From contig JAJKFJ010020891.1 of the NCBI GenBank assembly GCA_027382625.1, positions 1 through 64,000 on the forward strand: 64,000 nt of DNA, read 5' to 3'. How positions within the stretch are numbered: position 1 is the first letter of the stretch; each line of letters opens with the position of its first letter. Shown in pieces: positions 24,040 through 35,884 of the stretch. Position numbers and translations under genes: made by a program. The notes below the pieces were generated by a model. It was not told where the DNA came from, made no database searches, and worked only from the letters and a program-made list of their open reading frames with translations. This DNA comes from Tetmemena sp. SeJ-2015 (Eukaryota; Ciliophora; Spirotrichea; Sporadotrichida; Oxytrichidae).

Positions 24040-26191
24040 ATGATTCTGCCAAAAAATTTAAGAGGAAGGATATATTTATTCTTGAAAATAAATTGGAATT
24101 TTCACAAGACAAGAAATTTGAGTCACTCAGACCTTGAAATATTTAAGTAGTTACAAAACTTACAAAAGCAATATAGATCAGAATTTATTAGATAGGATAC
24201 TTTAACCTTAAATTAATTTGTTATAATTAAATAGATGACAGTTAAGCAATTCAATATAAGTTAATTACTGACCATTTAATTGATTATCAAACAATTTTCA
24301 GAGTTAAATGTCTTATTATCTTTGGAAGGGGGATATTTTCTTCAAGATGCGATCTCCTTTAGTAAAGGTTATAATGTGAATCGAAATTATAAAAAATTTT
24401 GCGCTCCTTAATTCGGTCAACTCTTGAGCAACACTTTTGAATATCATTCAAACATTCAGTCATTTTTCATTGACTTTATAAAACTACTAATTTATGATAG
24501 CTAAGACTATTGAAATAATTTTTAATTTCAGTGGATTATTAATTTTACCTAACTTTGATTTAATCAAATTGCTCTCAATAATAATTGAGATTAAACTTCA
24601 ATAAAGACATTCAGGATTTAACAAAGCTAAAAAATCTGCTATTTTATAACGATAAATTTACATTTAAACTAACAGAGAATATCCAATGCAATAGATACTA
24701 TGCTTTTCTCATGTATTAAATTCACGAAATGAAAGAAAAGAACTTCGAAATCAGTTTAGAATTCTAAAAGATAGCAAGAATTGACGACTATTTGTAAACA
24801 ATATTCATCGACAGCTATAATCTGATAATGAAAAGGAGTTCACATATAAAATTATTTGTGATAGGTATACGAATGGCCTAATTTTAACTTATGCAAGAGA
24901 TTGAGTTTTCTAAAATGTTCAATGAGTTAATAAAATAATTTTAATTCATGAGGATGATTTAAATCTAAATGGGAGAATCAGTTTCGAATTAGATATTTTA
25001 AGAGTTGAATAGAAATCAATAAAATATTCCTCAAAATATATCTTTGCAAATTCCACCTGGACTTTTAAGAGACTAACTTATCTCACCTTCATTTTCTTAA
25101 TATAGTTATAATTTAATTAACATCGATGGACTGATAAATAGTTTTATTTATAGTATGTAAGTGAGGTTTTGTCTTAAAGTTAGGTAATCAAATACACAAA
25201 CGTTGTCCCCCTTCAAAAAATTATCCTACGTAGCCTTTTAAACGAAATTAGAAAGAATTTTCTGGCGTATAAATTATGACCACATTCTTAAAATTTGTGT
25301 AACTATTTACTATTGAAATATTATGTTATATAAGTTTAGACTCAATCGAAAATAATAAGCTACCCATTTATTAAATAAATTTAATTCTATTTTTAAAATA
25401 TTTTTTATGTTTCATTACTTTCCCAGGCATATAATGAAAATGATTCTTCAAAAGCAATAAGGGAATATTAGAAAATAAGATACATGAAATTAAGCAAAAC
25501 AGAAATAATGAATCCACTTTGGTTTGAACAGTTAACTAAAATTAAGTATGCAGACTTTAACTAAACAAAGCTCAGTTGCTTTTGCTTTGAAATTATGAGA
25601 CATTGGAAATATCTGAAGCATTTAAAATTCTTATTTTTTAATAAAATGTCTGACCAAGATAGCAATAGCATCTCACGGCAAACATAATATGGTCTTTTAT
25701 AAAAATTTCCGCTCGATATTCTCAAATATTTCTCTTTATTGAAAACCCTCTCATTAACTCTAGAATCTCCATCTGATATAGAGAGAGTATTCATGAATAT
25801 AAATTCACAAAACCTCATATCATTCACAGCCATTTTTGAGAATTAACAGTAGTTGCTGTAGTTTTTTACTCTAAAATACAAGAAAATATAACAAATGATA
25901 ATCATAGCACCAAATATTGTGTTATTAGACTATAAATCTAAGATGGACCCGAATAAAAGCATAATTTAAAATATAGAAAGCCAAATCGAATAAGAAATGT
26001 ATTCTTAAGTAATTTCGCTATAAATTGAAAGACCAAACATGAAAGATAAATCTGCAAAGTTAATGCTAAATGTAACTATGATAGTTTATGATCACGATAA
26101 CTCGTCATTATCTTAGATAGATACAGTAAATGTAAAGATCTAGGTGAAGAATTTTGGAGAAATATCTTCAGAGATAGTATTATAAAAATGA
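24040..26191 (+). CDS. array paralog J, intact after removal of two IESs (475 aa)
   Basis: Pieces 24040-24185, 24587-25112 and 25436-26191 give 476 codons with TGA only at the end. Starts MILPKNLRGRIYLFLKINWN, then RNLSHSDLEIF; middle RSELRLNFNKDIQDLTKLKN; IQIQMGESVSNQIFQELN; PLWFEQLTKIKYADF; LSCFCFEIMRHW; LDILKYFSLLKTLSLTLESP; IIAPNIVLLDYK; ends EISSEIVLQK. Closest to G and H by the shared LWFEQ and PNIVLL motifs, yet its two IESs lie at different sites. Function unknown. Confidence 0.85.
24182..24586. other. IES J1, 401 bp, AATT repeats
   Basis: AATT at 24182-24185 and 24583-24586. Without 24186-24586 the frame reads QYRSELRLNFNKDIQ, matching QKRSLVINFKNVTLD of H. The interior is itself open for ~105 codons from the left (e.g. 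FNISQLLTIQLIIKQFSEL) but AT-rich, so this may be chance. Confidence 0.75.
25107..25435. other. IES J2, 323 bp, TATAAT repeats
   Basis: TATAAT at 25107-25112 and 25430-25435. Removing 25113-25435 joins SPSFSQYSY to NENDSSKAIREY without a shift. Interior AT-rich, no coding potential seen. Confidence 0.75.
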
Positions 26192-26747
26192 TGTGAAAAT
26201 CACAAAATTTAAAGTCTTAATTAATTAATTTTTAAATCATCCCGCGTAACTAATTTTTTATTTTAAACTTGTTCAAAAGCAACCAATTTATTCATTATAA
26301 GTTTTCTAAAGGTGATATAAAATATAAACATTTGAAAAATTAAATAAGGAGTCATTTTTTTAATGAGAGAGTCAATAAAGAAAGTTGAAATTACTCATCT
26401 TCTTTAATTTAATATTGAAATAACTCTTGATTTAACTTAAAATTTTTTACAATATGTTATAATTTTCTATTTCTTTAATAAGATTAAAGCCTATTGAATT
26501 TGGGTATATATAATTTGAAATATAATGAGACTCGCTTATAAATATAAAAATTTAATAATTCCTTAAAACATATTTAAATACATAGATAAATATATTTATA
26601 AAAAATAGTTGTGTTTACTTTAAAATCAGAAAAGTTAAATTAGAGCCATAATGGTAAACATTATAATATAAAAATAAAATTAGTTATTAGAATCCTAATT
26701 TAAATTATTACATTTCAAAAAAAAGAGTCTTAAAAATAAACTCACAG
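26192..26747. other. intergenic J-K
   Basis: AT-rich; nothing recognised. Confidence 0.3.
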
Positions 26748-28640
26748 ATGATTGCATAATCAATAAGAGGTAGAGCATTTGAGTATGTACTATCAATTGG
26801 AATTTCCTTTTTAGAAAAACCTGTGTATTTCCGAAAGAGAAATGTTCAGCCTTCTTTAATCAAGATTAATCAATCACGGGGGGGAGGCCTTTCCTCGACA
26901 GTAAAATTTCATAATTAAAAAAAGTAAGTAAAAAGTATGTTTATAGGATAATTTTTGCTCCAATTATAGAGGCCTATTCGAACATCTTAGGCCTCAAATT
27001 TTAATCCTAATTCAGTCAGCTAGAAGTCAACTGCACCTAAATAAAATTTATATTTTTACCTATTTTTTCGCTATTGTAAAATCAATTTAAAGCGCTATTT
27101 TTGAAATAGTTCAACATTTTTTTAATCAAAATTTAATTCATGATAAATGGGCTAATGCTAAAATTTTCAGCTCTACTTCTTTGGGCTTATAGCTGAAGCA
27201 TGTTATGTAATAAAAAAATATTGCACTATTTCAAAAATAGCGCTTTAAATTGATTTTACAATAGCGAAAAAATAGGTAAAAATATAAATTTTATTTAGGT
27301 GCAGTTGACTTCTAGCTGACTGAATTAGGATTAAAATTTGAGGCCTAAGATGTTCGAATAGGCCTCTATAATTGGAGCAAAAATTATCCTATAAACATAC
27401 TTTTTACTTACTTTTTTTAATTATGAAATGTTACTGTCGAGGAAAGGCCCCCCCCTCAATCCCTTAAGAATTCAAAGATAATATTGCGAAATAGTTTCAT
27501 CCAGTATTGGCCTCATGCTAAAATATTGGTAGCATTTTGAATTGATAATAGGATTTAATTCCTAAATAAGTCACGCATTTAGCAATGAAGGATTAGATTA
27601 AGGTTGCTTCATCCCATCTCCAATATCTCAGAGTGCCAGTTTCTAGCATTTACTTAGCTTTTAGAAAATTCTTATCTAGCAGAGGGGCATAGTTAAGAAT
27701 ACAAATTTTATAGCTACCATTTCGTCCGCAGTCTCTCCCTGACAGTCGGTATTCACTTTAAAGATGCAAATTAAGCAGTTGCCTAAAGATATCATCCCTT
27801 TTCCCGAAGCAGTTTAATACGTTGAGTGGGATATCACTCGGCTTTTTATTAAAAATTTAAGGTGTTTAAACCATCAACCTCCGGGTTTCTGAGCCGTCAT
27901 AATTAATGCCCTCTTTTAGATACAAAATTTCCAGCCTAATTTTTTTTAACTAATTCGCCATTTAGTCTTAGGGAATGAACGCAATAGGCAAAGGCTTTGA
28001 GTAATGCAAGTGTATCTCTTATCACTCACATTGACGACTTGAGTACCACTTCACGAGTCCTACATTTTAACTTTTAATTAGAATTATAATGCGATTTTAA
28101 ATATGAGACTTCTACCTTAAATTATCAGAATATATCAGCATTCTAAAATATTTTCACATCGAAGACAAACGTGAAAGTGACTAATATTTCAATAGAAAAT
28201 ACTGTCAAAATTAATAGAATCAGCAGATTCAAAACTTAATGTTTATTCCTACACAAAATATCTGTTAAAGATCCTAAAATGCTTGAGCTATTTTAAAACA
28301 TTGAAGTATTTCAGATTTCATCATCTATTTTAAGTGTTTTTGTTTTCAAAGTATGAAATCTTGGAAGTAACTTTAGTTCTTGAAATACATTTAGATAGGA
28401 ATCTTAAGAAAATTCAAATTCAATATACTCAATACTTACTTAATTTAGAGAGCGAGAAATGGACACTAACTTTCCACTTAATTTGCTTTGAAACTTTATA
28501 TATATCGAAATGAGATTATAAAGTCTTCTTCTTATTTTTTTTAAAATTCTGAACTTCCCAATTTTTAATAAAAAAATAAATATCTCATTGTTTATGTAAA
28601 AGATCCAATTTTATTTTATACCATAAAGAATAAAAATAAA
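26748..28640 (+). pseudogene. array paralog K, badly decayed and carrying a foldback element
   Basis: Starts MIAQSIRGRAFEYVLS and then, one frame on, INWNFLFRKT. A foldback element splits it at 26878-27455; after it come PLRIQRQYCEIV, LMLKYWQHFELIIGF and KDIIPFPEAVQYVEWDI. Further fragments are DPKMLELFQNIEVFQ and SSSILSVFVFKV (the CFCFEIM site) near 28270-28370, after which similarity fades. Several TGAs and shifts. 27900-28080 does not align to any copy and may be an additional insertion. Confidence 0.55.
26870..27463. mobile_element. 578-bp foldback element, second copy, in K
   Basis: Element 26878-27455, same family as at 17623-18237: ends GGGGGGGAGGCCTTTCCTCG and CGAGGAAAGGCCCCCCCC, two inverted arms of ~250 bp and an ~80-bp loop. 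Flanks TCAATCAC and TCAATCCC are an 8-bp target duplication with one mismatch. Arms and loop differ from the first copy by many substitutions, yet the arms match each other closely. Confidence 0.85.
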
Positions 28641-28850
28641 TTTAGTTACTTTTAATTTCTGTAAAAGTAATAAAAGATTTCTTAGATAATTATACCTTCT
28701 GTTTTCATAAGCTCGTTTACGAGGGAAGATTAACGATAAATAAACTGCTTATTTTATATATTTTTAGTTTTTGAAGAATATGTTCTTTATTTTTTTACTT
28801 AAAAAATTATAAAATTGATGCTTCAAACTAGAGAACGAGGGTAAAATGCA

Positions 28851-28864
28851 TTTGAATATTTGAA
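28851..28864 (+). promoter_or_regulatory. conserved upstream element of L
   Basis: TTTGAATATTTGAA, 62 bp before the ATG of the intact copy L. M has TTTGAATATTTAAA 61 bp before its ATG, followed by TTTCCTTAT in both. Likely promoter element; role inferred from position. Confidence 0.5.
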
Positions 28865-28912
28865 TTTCCTTATTTAATTAAGGAGAAAGATTGATAAAAA
28901 AAAATTAAATAA

Positions 28913-30304
28913 ATGCTTTCAAAATCTATAAGAAGTGAGATCTTTGATAACTTCTCAATAAATTGGAATTTTCTCATTAGAAGAAATTTATGCAGTCAAG
29001 AAAAAGATATGTTCTCACATTTACAAACCAGAAATTAGCTTTCTCCTTTGAAAGTTAAAATTACTTAAGAATCAGATAATCCTCTGAGTAGGATCGAATA
29101 TATTCTCAAATCCTATCACTGCTTCTAACTATTAATAGAAGATACAAATATCAAGGAAACTTTGTATCCTTACTTAATTAACAGGATGATTAATTTTTAA
29201 TCTAAAAGTTTTATTGTATCATTGAAAATAGAAAATATAAAAAGTTTTAATGTACTTCATCAACTTCTATTCGATGCGATATATTCCATCAACAAAAGCA
29301 AATACCAAAATATATAACTCGAAAATCTAAGCATTTAAATAGACGATTAAACAAATGAATGTGGAATAGTATACCCAAAGGCACTCAAAAACATCATCCC
29401 TATGTTTCAAAAAGTTAAAACTTATTTTAATGCAATTGGTTTATAAGTATCATCCTAGGCTTATGATTTATTGAATAGAGATTTACAGATTTAGTAAATT
29501 ATTTCTACTCACATAATCAATTAAGAAGCTAGAAATTTATTGATTAGTGAAGATTAAGAAAGTTAAATTGAACAAAAGAAATCAAAGACAAAAGACTTTA
29601 AGATGCACTTTACTGAACTTTATGATCCAAAAATATTTGAGCATTTAGTTAATGTTGAAAATTGTGAAATAACTCAAAGTTTTCTTAGTTGCTTCAGTTT
29701 TGAAATTATGAAATCCTGGACGTAACTTAAGAAGCTCAAATTTACTTTTGGAGAGGAAAGATATAAATATTCTCTGGAATAGTATAGATACTTTGAATAA
29801 TTTGGTCTCTATCATACTTTCCCTCTTGCGATTCTAAGTAACTTCAATTAGCTGCAACATCTCTGCCTTACTCTCTCAAATCCATTATAAATAGAGGAAG
29901 TGTTTGAGAATATAACTTCTCCTTCATTCCAGAGCTTTAAAGCCGTCTTTATTGATCTGCAATACTTGAAATCGCTGTGCCTAGTTAAATATAGATAGTT
30001 GGAAAAAATAAAGATCATAAGCCCAAAAATCATACTCTTTGAGAAATGGAGCAAAGTTTTCAATATATTCAAATTTAAGAAATACTTAAAAGATCAAATA
30101 CAAAAAGAGTTAGGAGAATCTAAATTTAAAATTCACTTTAATCAAAACAAAATGGCAAGATCAAAATCAAGAGAAACAATATAGATAGAGGTTCAATCTT
30201 ATGATTATACAAATTAAATCTATACCCAAAATCAATCAGTAAAGGTAGATATCATCATATACCCGTACCATTAAATTAGAAAATAACTTTTATTGACTAA
30301 ATGA
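28913..30304 (+). CDS. array paralog L, intact and uninterrupted (463 aa)
   Basis: One frame from ATG to TGA with no internal TGA and no insertion. Starts MLSKSIRSEIFDNFSINWNF, then LIRRNLCSQEKDMF. Middle PLSRIEYILKSYHCFQLL, FNAIGLQVSSQAYDLLN. Then FTELYDPKIFEHLVNVEN, FLSCFSFEIMKSW (CFCF reduced to CFSF), LAILSNFNQLQHLCLTLSNP, EEVFENITSPSFQSFKAVF, ISPKIILFEKW, VQSYDYTNQ, ending QLLLTK. The - strand frame over its 3' part is a shadow. With H and J it argues that the family is under selection. Confidence 0.88.
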
Positions 30305-30981
30305 CATGAATAAAACAAATTTATAACAATTTTACATAATTATCTTTAAACTTTTTTCCAAATAATTTTTATTTAAATGATATTTCTGTAGTAATAAACA
30401 TTTTATTAGAAAAATGATTAATTTTTAAATTAGAATAATTATTTTTTATACAACTGTATTTTAATTCAAAATAAACTTATTTATATATTTCATGTTTAAT
30501 TACAATTTTATTGTTTGTTCCTTGAAATATTTTTATTTTAATTCTATTTTAATTATTATATTATATTGAATCAATTTTTATGAAAAATAATTTATTCATA
30601 ATAGAATTGAAAATTTGGTTTAAAGTTAATTTAAATAATTTTTTTGACATTTGAATGTTTGAATTTAATAATTTCTTGATATCGTTTTGGACATTTATAA
30701 TTCTTTAAAATATTTCGTGCGAATATAGGTCACAATTTAAAATGTGTAATTTCTTTATTAATTAAAACTTCTACTTTGTTTCCCTCATTTTTTAGTAGAT
30801 TAGAAAATTTAAAAACGATTTCTAATGCTATAAATGTATTTACTTTTCATAATTATTTAGATTAGGAAAAATGCTCTAATTCCTAATAAAATTTATAATT
30901 CTATTAAAGGATAAAATACATTTGAATATTTAAATTTCCTTATATGATTTAGGTAGATAGCTTAATTTATAAAATTAAAAC
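30305..30981. other. intergenic L-M
   Basis: AT-rich, no gene. The upstream element TTTGAATATTTAAA is at 30921-30934. Confidence 0.4.
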
Positions 30982-32370
30982 ATGATTCACAAATTTGTAA
31001 GAAGTATTATCTTTGATTATTTCTCTATAAATTGGAACTACCTCATTAGAAGAAATCTATGTAACAAAGAAAGAGAGATGTTCTAATATTTCTAAACCAG
31101 AAGCATATTTTTTCCTTTGAAAATAAAAATGATTTAAGAAACCGAGAATCCTCTGAGTGGCATAGATTATTTGCTTTAATCCTATCACTGTTTCACACTT
31201 ATGATAGAGGAAAAAAACTAAAAGGAAGATTTGAATCTTTACTTAATTAACAGGATGGAGATTGAGTAATCTAAAAGATTTTTTTTATCTCTAAAAATAA
31301 TAAATGTGAAAAAGTTTAGCAAGACTCATCATCTTCTCTTCGATGCTATTAATTTCATAGGTTAGAATAATTAATCAAATATCTTGCTCCTCAATCTAGC
31401 AGTTTACATTAAAGATTCAAAAACAACCGAGTATGATGTAGAAATTCCAAAGGCACTCTAAAATATAATTCCTATATTTCAAGAATTTAAAACTATGTTC
31501 TGCACAATCAACGAGTAAGTAATATCATAGGCTTATGATATATTGAATAGACGTAAAAGAATTTAGTAAATCATTTCTACTCGCATAATCAATTAAATAC
31601 CTAGAAATTTAATGATGTATAAAGATTAAGAAAATTAAATTGCACAAAATAAATCAAAGACAAAGTCTTTTAAGATGCACTTTACTGAACTTTATGACCC
31701 AAAAATATTTGAGCATTTTGTTAATGTTGAAAATTGCGAAATAACTCAAAGTTTGATTAGTTGATTCTGTTTTGAAATTATGTAATCTTGGAAATAACTT
31801 AAGACTTTGAAATTCACTTTTGGTCAATATGCACATTGATATAGTCTGAAAGAAAGTACATAGTTTGGAAGATTTGGTCTCTAAAATGATTTTCCATTAG
31901 AAATTCTATAGAATTTTAATTAGCTGTAATAACTCTGTCTTACTCTCTCATATCCATTTTAAATAGAGTAAGTTTTTGAGAGCATAACTTCACCATCATT
32001 CCAGAGCTTTGAGGCCGTCTTTATTAATCTATAATACTTGGAATCCTTTTGCCACATTAAGTATAGATAATTTGAAAGTATAAAGATTGTTTCTCCAAAA
32101 ATAGTACTCTTTGAGAATGATAAAGGAGTTTTAAATATGTGCAAAACGGAGCAAAGCTTTTAAGATTAAATATGGAAGGAGATAGGACAACGTAATTTTA
32201 AGCTTAATTTTAATATGTAAGAACTTTGTGATCCAATCTCAACAAACATAATACAGATAGAGATGTAGTCATATGATAATAATTTATATAGCACAAATTA
32301 AATAGCCTAGGTAGATATCTTCATCTAACAGTATTACAAAATAGAAAAATAAATTGTGATGGTTTACTGA
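30982..32370 (+). pseudogene. array paralog M, two in-frame TGAs
   Basis: Tandem sister of L. Starts MIHKFVRSIIFDYFSINWNY. The frame keeps phase for 463 codons. TGA at 31762-31764 replaces the first Cys of the CFCFEIM motif and TGA at 31837-31839 lies shortly after. Elsewhere it follows L closely: HFTELYDPKIFEHFVNVEN, LEILQNFNQLQQLCLTLS, VSPKIVLFEN. Confidence 0.75.
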
Positions 32371-33128
32371 ATTTATAAAAGGAATTAAATCATAATTTTC
32401 CTATTTTCATATTAAAATGATTATCAAATTTATTAAATAAAACCACCCCTCTTTTCTATGAAAAATATTTTAATAAAACATTTATTAATTTTAAAATTAT
32501 ATTATATATGTTTTAAACACAAAGATTAAAATATAAGTAAATACAATAATTTATATGCATTATATTTTAATATCTTTGTCATTATTTTTTTTAGATTTAG
32601 TGCAACTACTATTCTCTTTTCATTTTTAAATCTTCAATTATTGATAGTTGTAATATCATTAAAATTAAAAGCTATTAAAAAGCATTGAATATTTAAAATT
32701 TGATACAAACACAATGTAAGTTATAACTTTTGACATTTACATCTTTGAAGTTATCAGCTTTCATAAAGATATAATTATAATTAAGTTGCCCTTTATACAA
32801 TCATTTTAGATTTAAATAATTTAAAAAATATTTTGCTCGATTTGAGTAAAAAGTAGTTCTAAAAAGTAATTTCTTAGGTAGATTAAATGTTCTACTTTAC
32901 CTCCATCATTTATAAGCCAACAGAACCAAAATTCTCAACTTTTTTTTCAATTACAAAAATATTATTTAAATTTAGGCATTATTTAATAAAAGAAAGGTAA
33001 AATACTCATTTTTATTTTATAAAAATAAATTTACTCTCCAATCTAATTGTAGGATCCAATAAATTTGATTATTTAAACTAACTTCTTAACAAATATTGTG
33101 TTTTAAAAATTTAAAAAAATATATACTT
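32371..33128. other. intergenic M-N
   Basis: AT-rich, no gene or repeat recognised. Confidence 0.3.
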
Positions 33129-34521
33129 ATGATACCTAATTTTGTTAGAAGTGCTATTTTTGATTATTTCTCAACTAATTGGAACTACCTAATTAGAAGA
33201 AAATCTCTGCAATAAAGAAAGAGAAATGTTCTCTCTTTTGAGATAAAGAAGAAAGTCTTTTCCTTTGAGGATTAATTTACAAAAAGAATTAGTGGATCCA
33301 CTTAGCAATATAAATTATTTGCTAACATCAAATTGCTATTTCGAAATCTTGATAGAAGAAAATAGGACAAAGGATTCACTGTACATAGATTTCATTAATT
33401 AGATACCGATTAAAAAATCCAAAAATTTTATAATTTCGCTACAAATAAGAGAAGTGCCATTTTTTAATGAAACTCATCTACTACTATTCAATGCTTTATA
33501 TCACACAGTTTAAAACTTTAATAGCCAAAGATCTAACTCTTAAATCTTGACATTTAAATTAATGGCGAAAAAATCGAGTATCATATATAATTCACAAAGG
33601 AACTCAAAGATATAATCCCTCTGTTTCATAAAGTTTATATAAAGTATTATGCAATTGGATGGGAAGTATCGTCCTAGGCTTATGAAATACTGAATTAAGC
33701 TTAACAGATACAGTAAAATATTTCTTCTAATATAATAAACTAAGAAGCTAAAAATTTATTGATTAGTCCAGATTAAGAAAATTAAAAGTCTTATGATTGG
33801 TCTAAAATAAAATATTTTGAGTTGCACTTTTCTGAACTCTATGACCCAAAAATATTTGAGCTTTTAGTTAATGTAAAGCATTGTAAAATAACTTAATGCC
33901 ATCTAAGCACCTTTTGCTATGAAATTATGAAATCTTGGAAAAATCTTAAAAAATTTAGATACACTTATGGCGAGTGATACCACTCTTATCATGAGGAAAC
34001 ATTTTAATATTTTATCAAATTCAATCTTCATGATTTTCCTCCTCGCACTCTAGCGAGTTTCACTTAGCTATAACATCTATGCCTTACTCTCTAAAATCCA
34101 ATAGATATACAGGAAGTGTTTGAAAACCTAAACTCTCCTTCATTTCATAGTTTTAAGGGTGTTTTTGTAAACAAGCAATATTTGCTTAATTTTTGCTTCG
34201 TTAAGTATAGATAAATTGAAAAGATAAAGATTATAAGCCCCAAAATAATACTATTTGCGAAATGAGGAAGAAGTTTACAATATTTACAATTTAAAACAAT
34301 ACTATCAAGAAAGAACAGCTAAGGATTTAGGACAACCTAATTTTAAAATTCAGCATAATTAGGAAAAAATAGCAGATTCATAATCAATAGACATAATATA
34401 GATAGAGTTATAACCTTATGATTATACTAACAATTGCTATTGCACAGATTAATAAGTAAAGGTTGATATCTTCATATAGCCCTACTATCAAATAGATAAA
34501 TAAATTCTGATATCTTAATGA
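33129..34521 (+). pseudogene. array paralog N, frameshifts and TGAs
   Basis: Starts MIPNFVRSAIFDYFSTNWNY. One extra A in a run near 33201 shifts the frame before NLCNKEREMFSLL; a second shift lies near 33570, and TGAs occur after it (YGE-TGA near 33975; ALFAK-TGA near 34264). Motifs LHFSELYDPKIFELL, STFCYEIMKSW and IISPKIILF remain. Ends QIDKQILIS with TGA at 34519-34521. Closest to L and M. Confidence 0.7.
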
Positions 34522-35518
34522 ATCTACAAAGAAATTTTAAATAGTTTTTCTCTCTTCTTTTTATAAAATATTTCCCAAATTGATTAAATAAATACTCTAT
34601 TTTAGTCTGGAAAATTTTAAATAAAAATCTGATTCTAAGTCATTTTTTTTATTAAAACATTATTTTGTACAGACAAATTTTGATATTCTCTTTTTAATAT
34701 TTTATATCTTCTATGCGAATTTATTTGCCTGGTTTTGCAAATCTATTTTTAATTATACGCCTAACACACAAAATTATATAGATCTTTTATTCTCTTAATT
34801 CTCTTAAATTTAATTTGAATTAAATTTAATGACATTTTTAAAAATATAATTATATTTTCGCTTTAAAAATCAATATAAATATTATCTTTATAATAATTAT
34901 CTTAAAAAAATAAAAATATTAAGCAAAATTGCATCTTATTTTAAATAGAATATCATTTTGATTGCTTTTAAATTATTTTATTAATTAAAATTTGGTTAAA
35001 GAGTTTCTTAGATTTAAATAGACATACTCATTTTTGTATCATTAAATTTCTAAAATTCTAAAGGATAAATGTTACAATTTTAAAGGAAACAATAAATTAA
35101 AATGTAAAAGTAGAAGAAACAGAAGTAAGAAAATAGTTTTAGAGGAGTAGATAAAATAGAGAGAGGTGGGATAAGATGAAGTGGAGTTATTTATAACTTG
35201 TTTGTTAAAATGGTGGATCAAAGAGAAAAAGGGTTTGATTAGGAAAAGAAGTTTAAATAATAGCTTTAATATTTATATTGATATTCTAGTGAGGTCCTCA
35301 CTCACATTTTAAATATTAAACCAAAATATTTTGCACAAAACTTATCCTAAATCCCCTAAGTTATAAGAAAACGGCTTCTGTTGCAGCTGGAGCATGTTAT
35401 AAAATTCTATTGCTTATATTTATTTTAAATTTCGTAGTATGAGGTACCTTTTTTTAACACTCAAGAAATTTATTTGCGATACTTATTTTAAGAAATCAGG
35501 CTTCCATACTCTAAACTC
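34522..35518. other. gene-free stretch with a purine-rich tract
   Basis: AT-rich. From about 35090 to 35270 the + strand is strongly purine-rich (AGAGAGGTGGGATAAG type). A - strand frame from ATG at 35395 (MLQLQQKPFSYNLGDLG) is open for over 100 codons, but most of that is the low-complexity complement of the purine tract, so I do not call a gene. Confidence 0.3.
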
Positions 35519-35710
35519 TCAATTTTCTAGTATATCTTGGAGACCCATAGATAATGTCTTACCCTTCTTATTCTTTCCCTCTAGAATTACGTTGGCGCTC
35601 TTCTTTTTGAAATTAAGAGGGCGCTTTTTTCTAAGAGGAGCCTATTAGAAGGGCTAATTGGGCTTTTCTTCCTAGTTCTTAATTGGAGAGAGACGCGGCA
35701 AGTTCTGCAT
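35519..35710 (-). CDS. small basic protein, 63 aa
   Basis: ATG (35708-35710) to TGA (35519-35521), 63 residues with four TAA/TAG Gln codons, which hides it from standard-code searches. Begins MQNLPRLSPIKNQEEKPNQP, then PLRKKRPLNFKKKSANVIL, EGKNKKGKTLSMGLQDILEN. Very Lys/Arg-rich with a KKGKTLSMGLQD stretch. GC-richer than the array, like the membrane-protein gene 175 bp upstream on the same strand. Not recognised; it could also be a single segment or exon of a longer gene. Confidence 0.55.
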
Positions 35711-35884
35711 TTAAATTTTGAGTGTCCCGTTTCCAGAGTATTTTTCAGAAGAGTCGTCACCTTAATATAGGAAATAAATTAATTCTAAATAAAGGGTAAT
35801 ATTATTTTTTATATAACTTATTTCAATTACAAGCTTGTTTAATCATTATTTAGATATTACTTAACATTAAAACATCCATAACTA

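Noticed and set aside
11428..25435. Reading the insertions as spliceosomal introns
   Set aside because: Edges are direct repeats rather than GT...AG, lengths reach 1.2 kb, and one insert is a foldback transposon.
25561..25833. 90-codon minus-strand frame over copy J
   Set aside because: Antisense shadow of the conserved + strand motifs (CFCFEIM, LTLESP) of an intact gene.
29848..30072. Minus-strand frame over copy L, and the similar one at 31959-32144 over M
   Set aside because: Both are antisense to conserved coding sequence and parallel each other only because L and M are paralogs.
35040..35395. Long minus-strand frame starting MLQLQQKPF
   Set aside because: Mostly the complement of a purine-rich tract in which TGA is improbable; composition explains the open frame.
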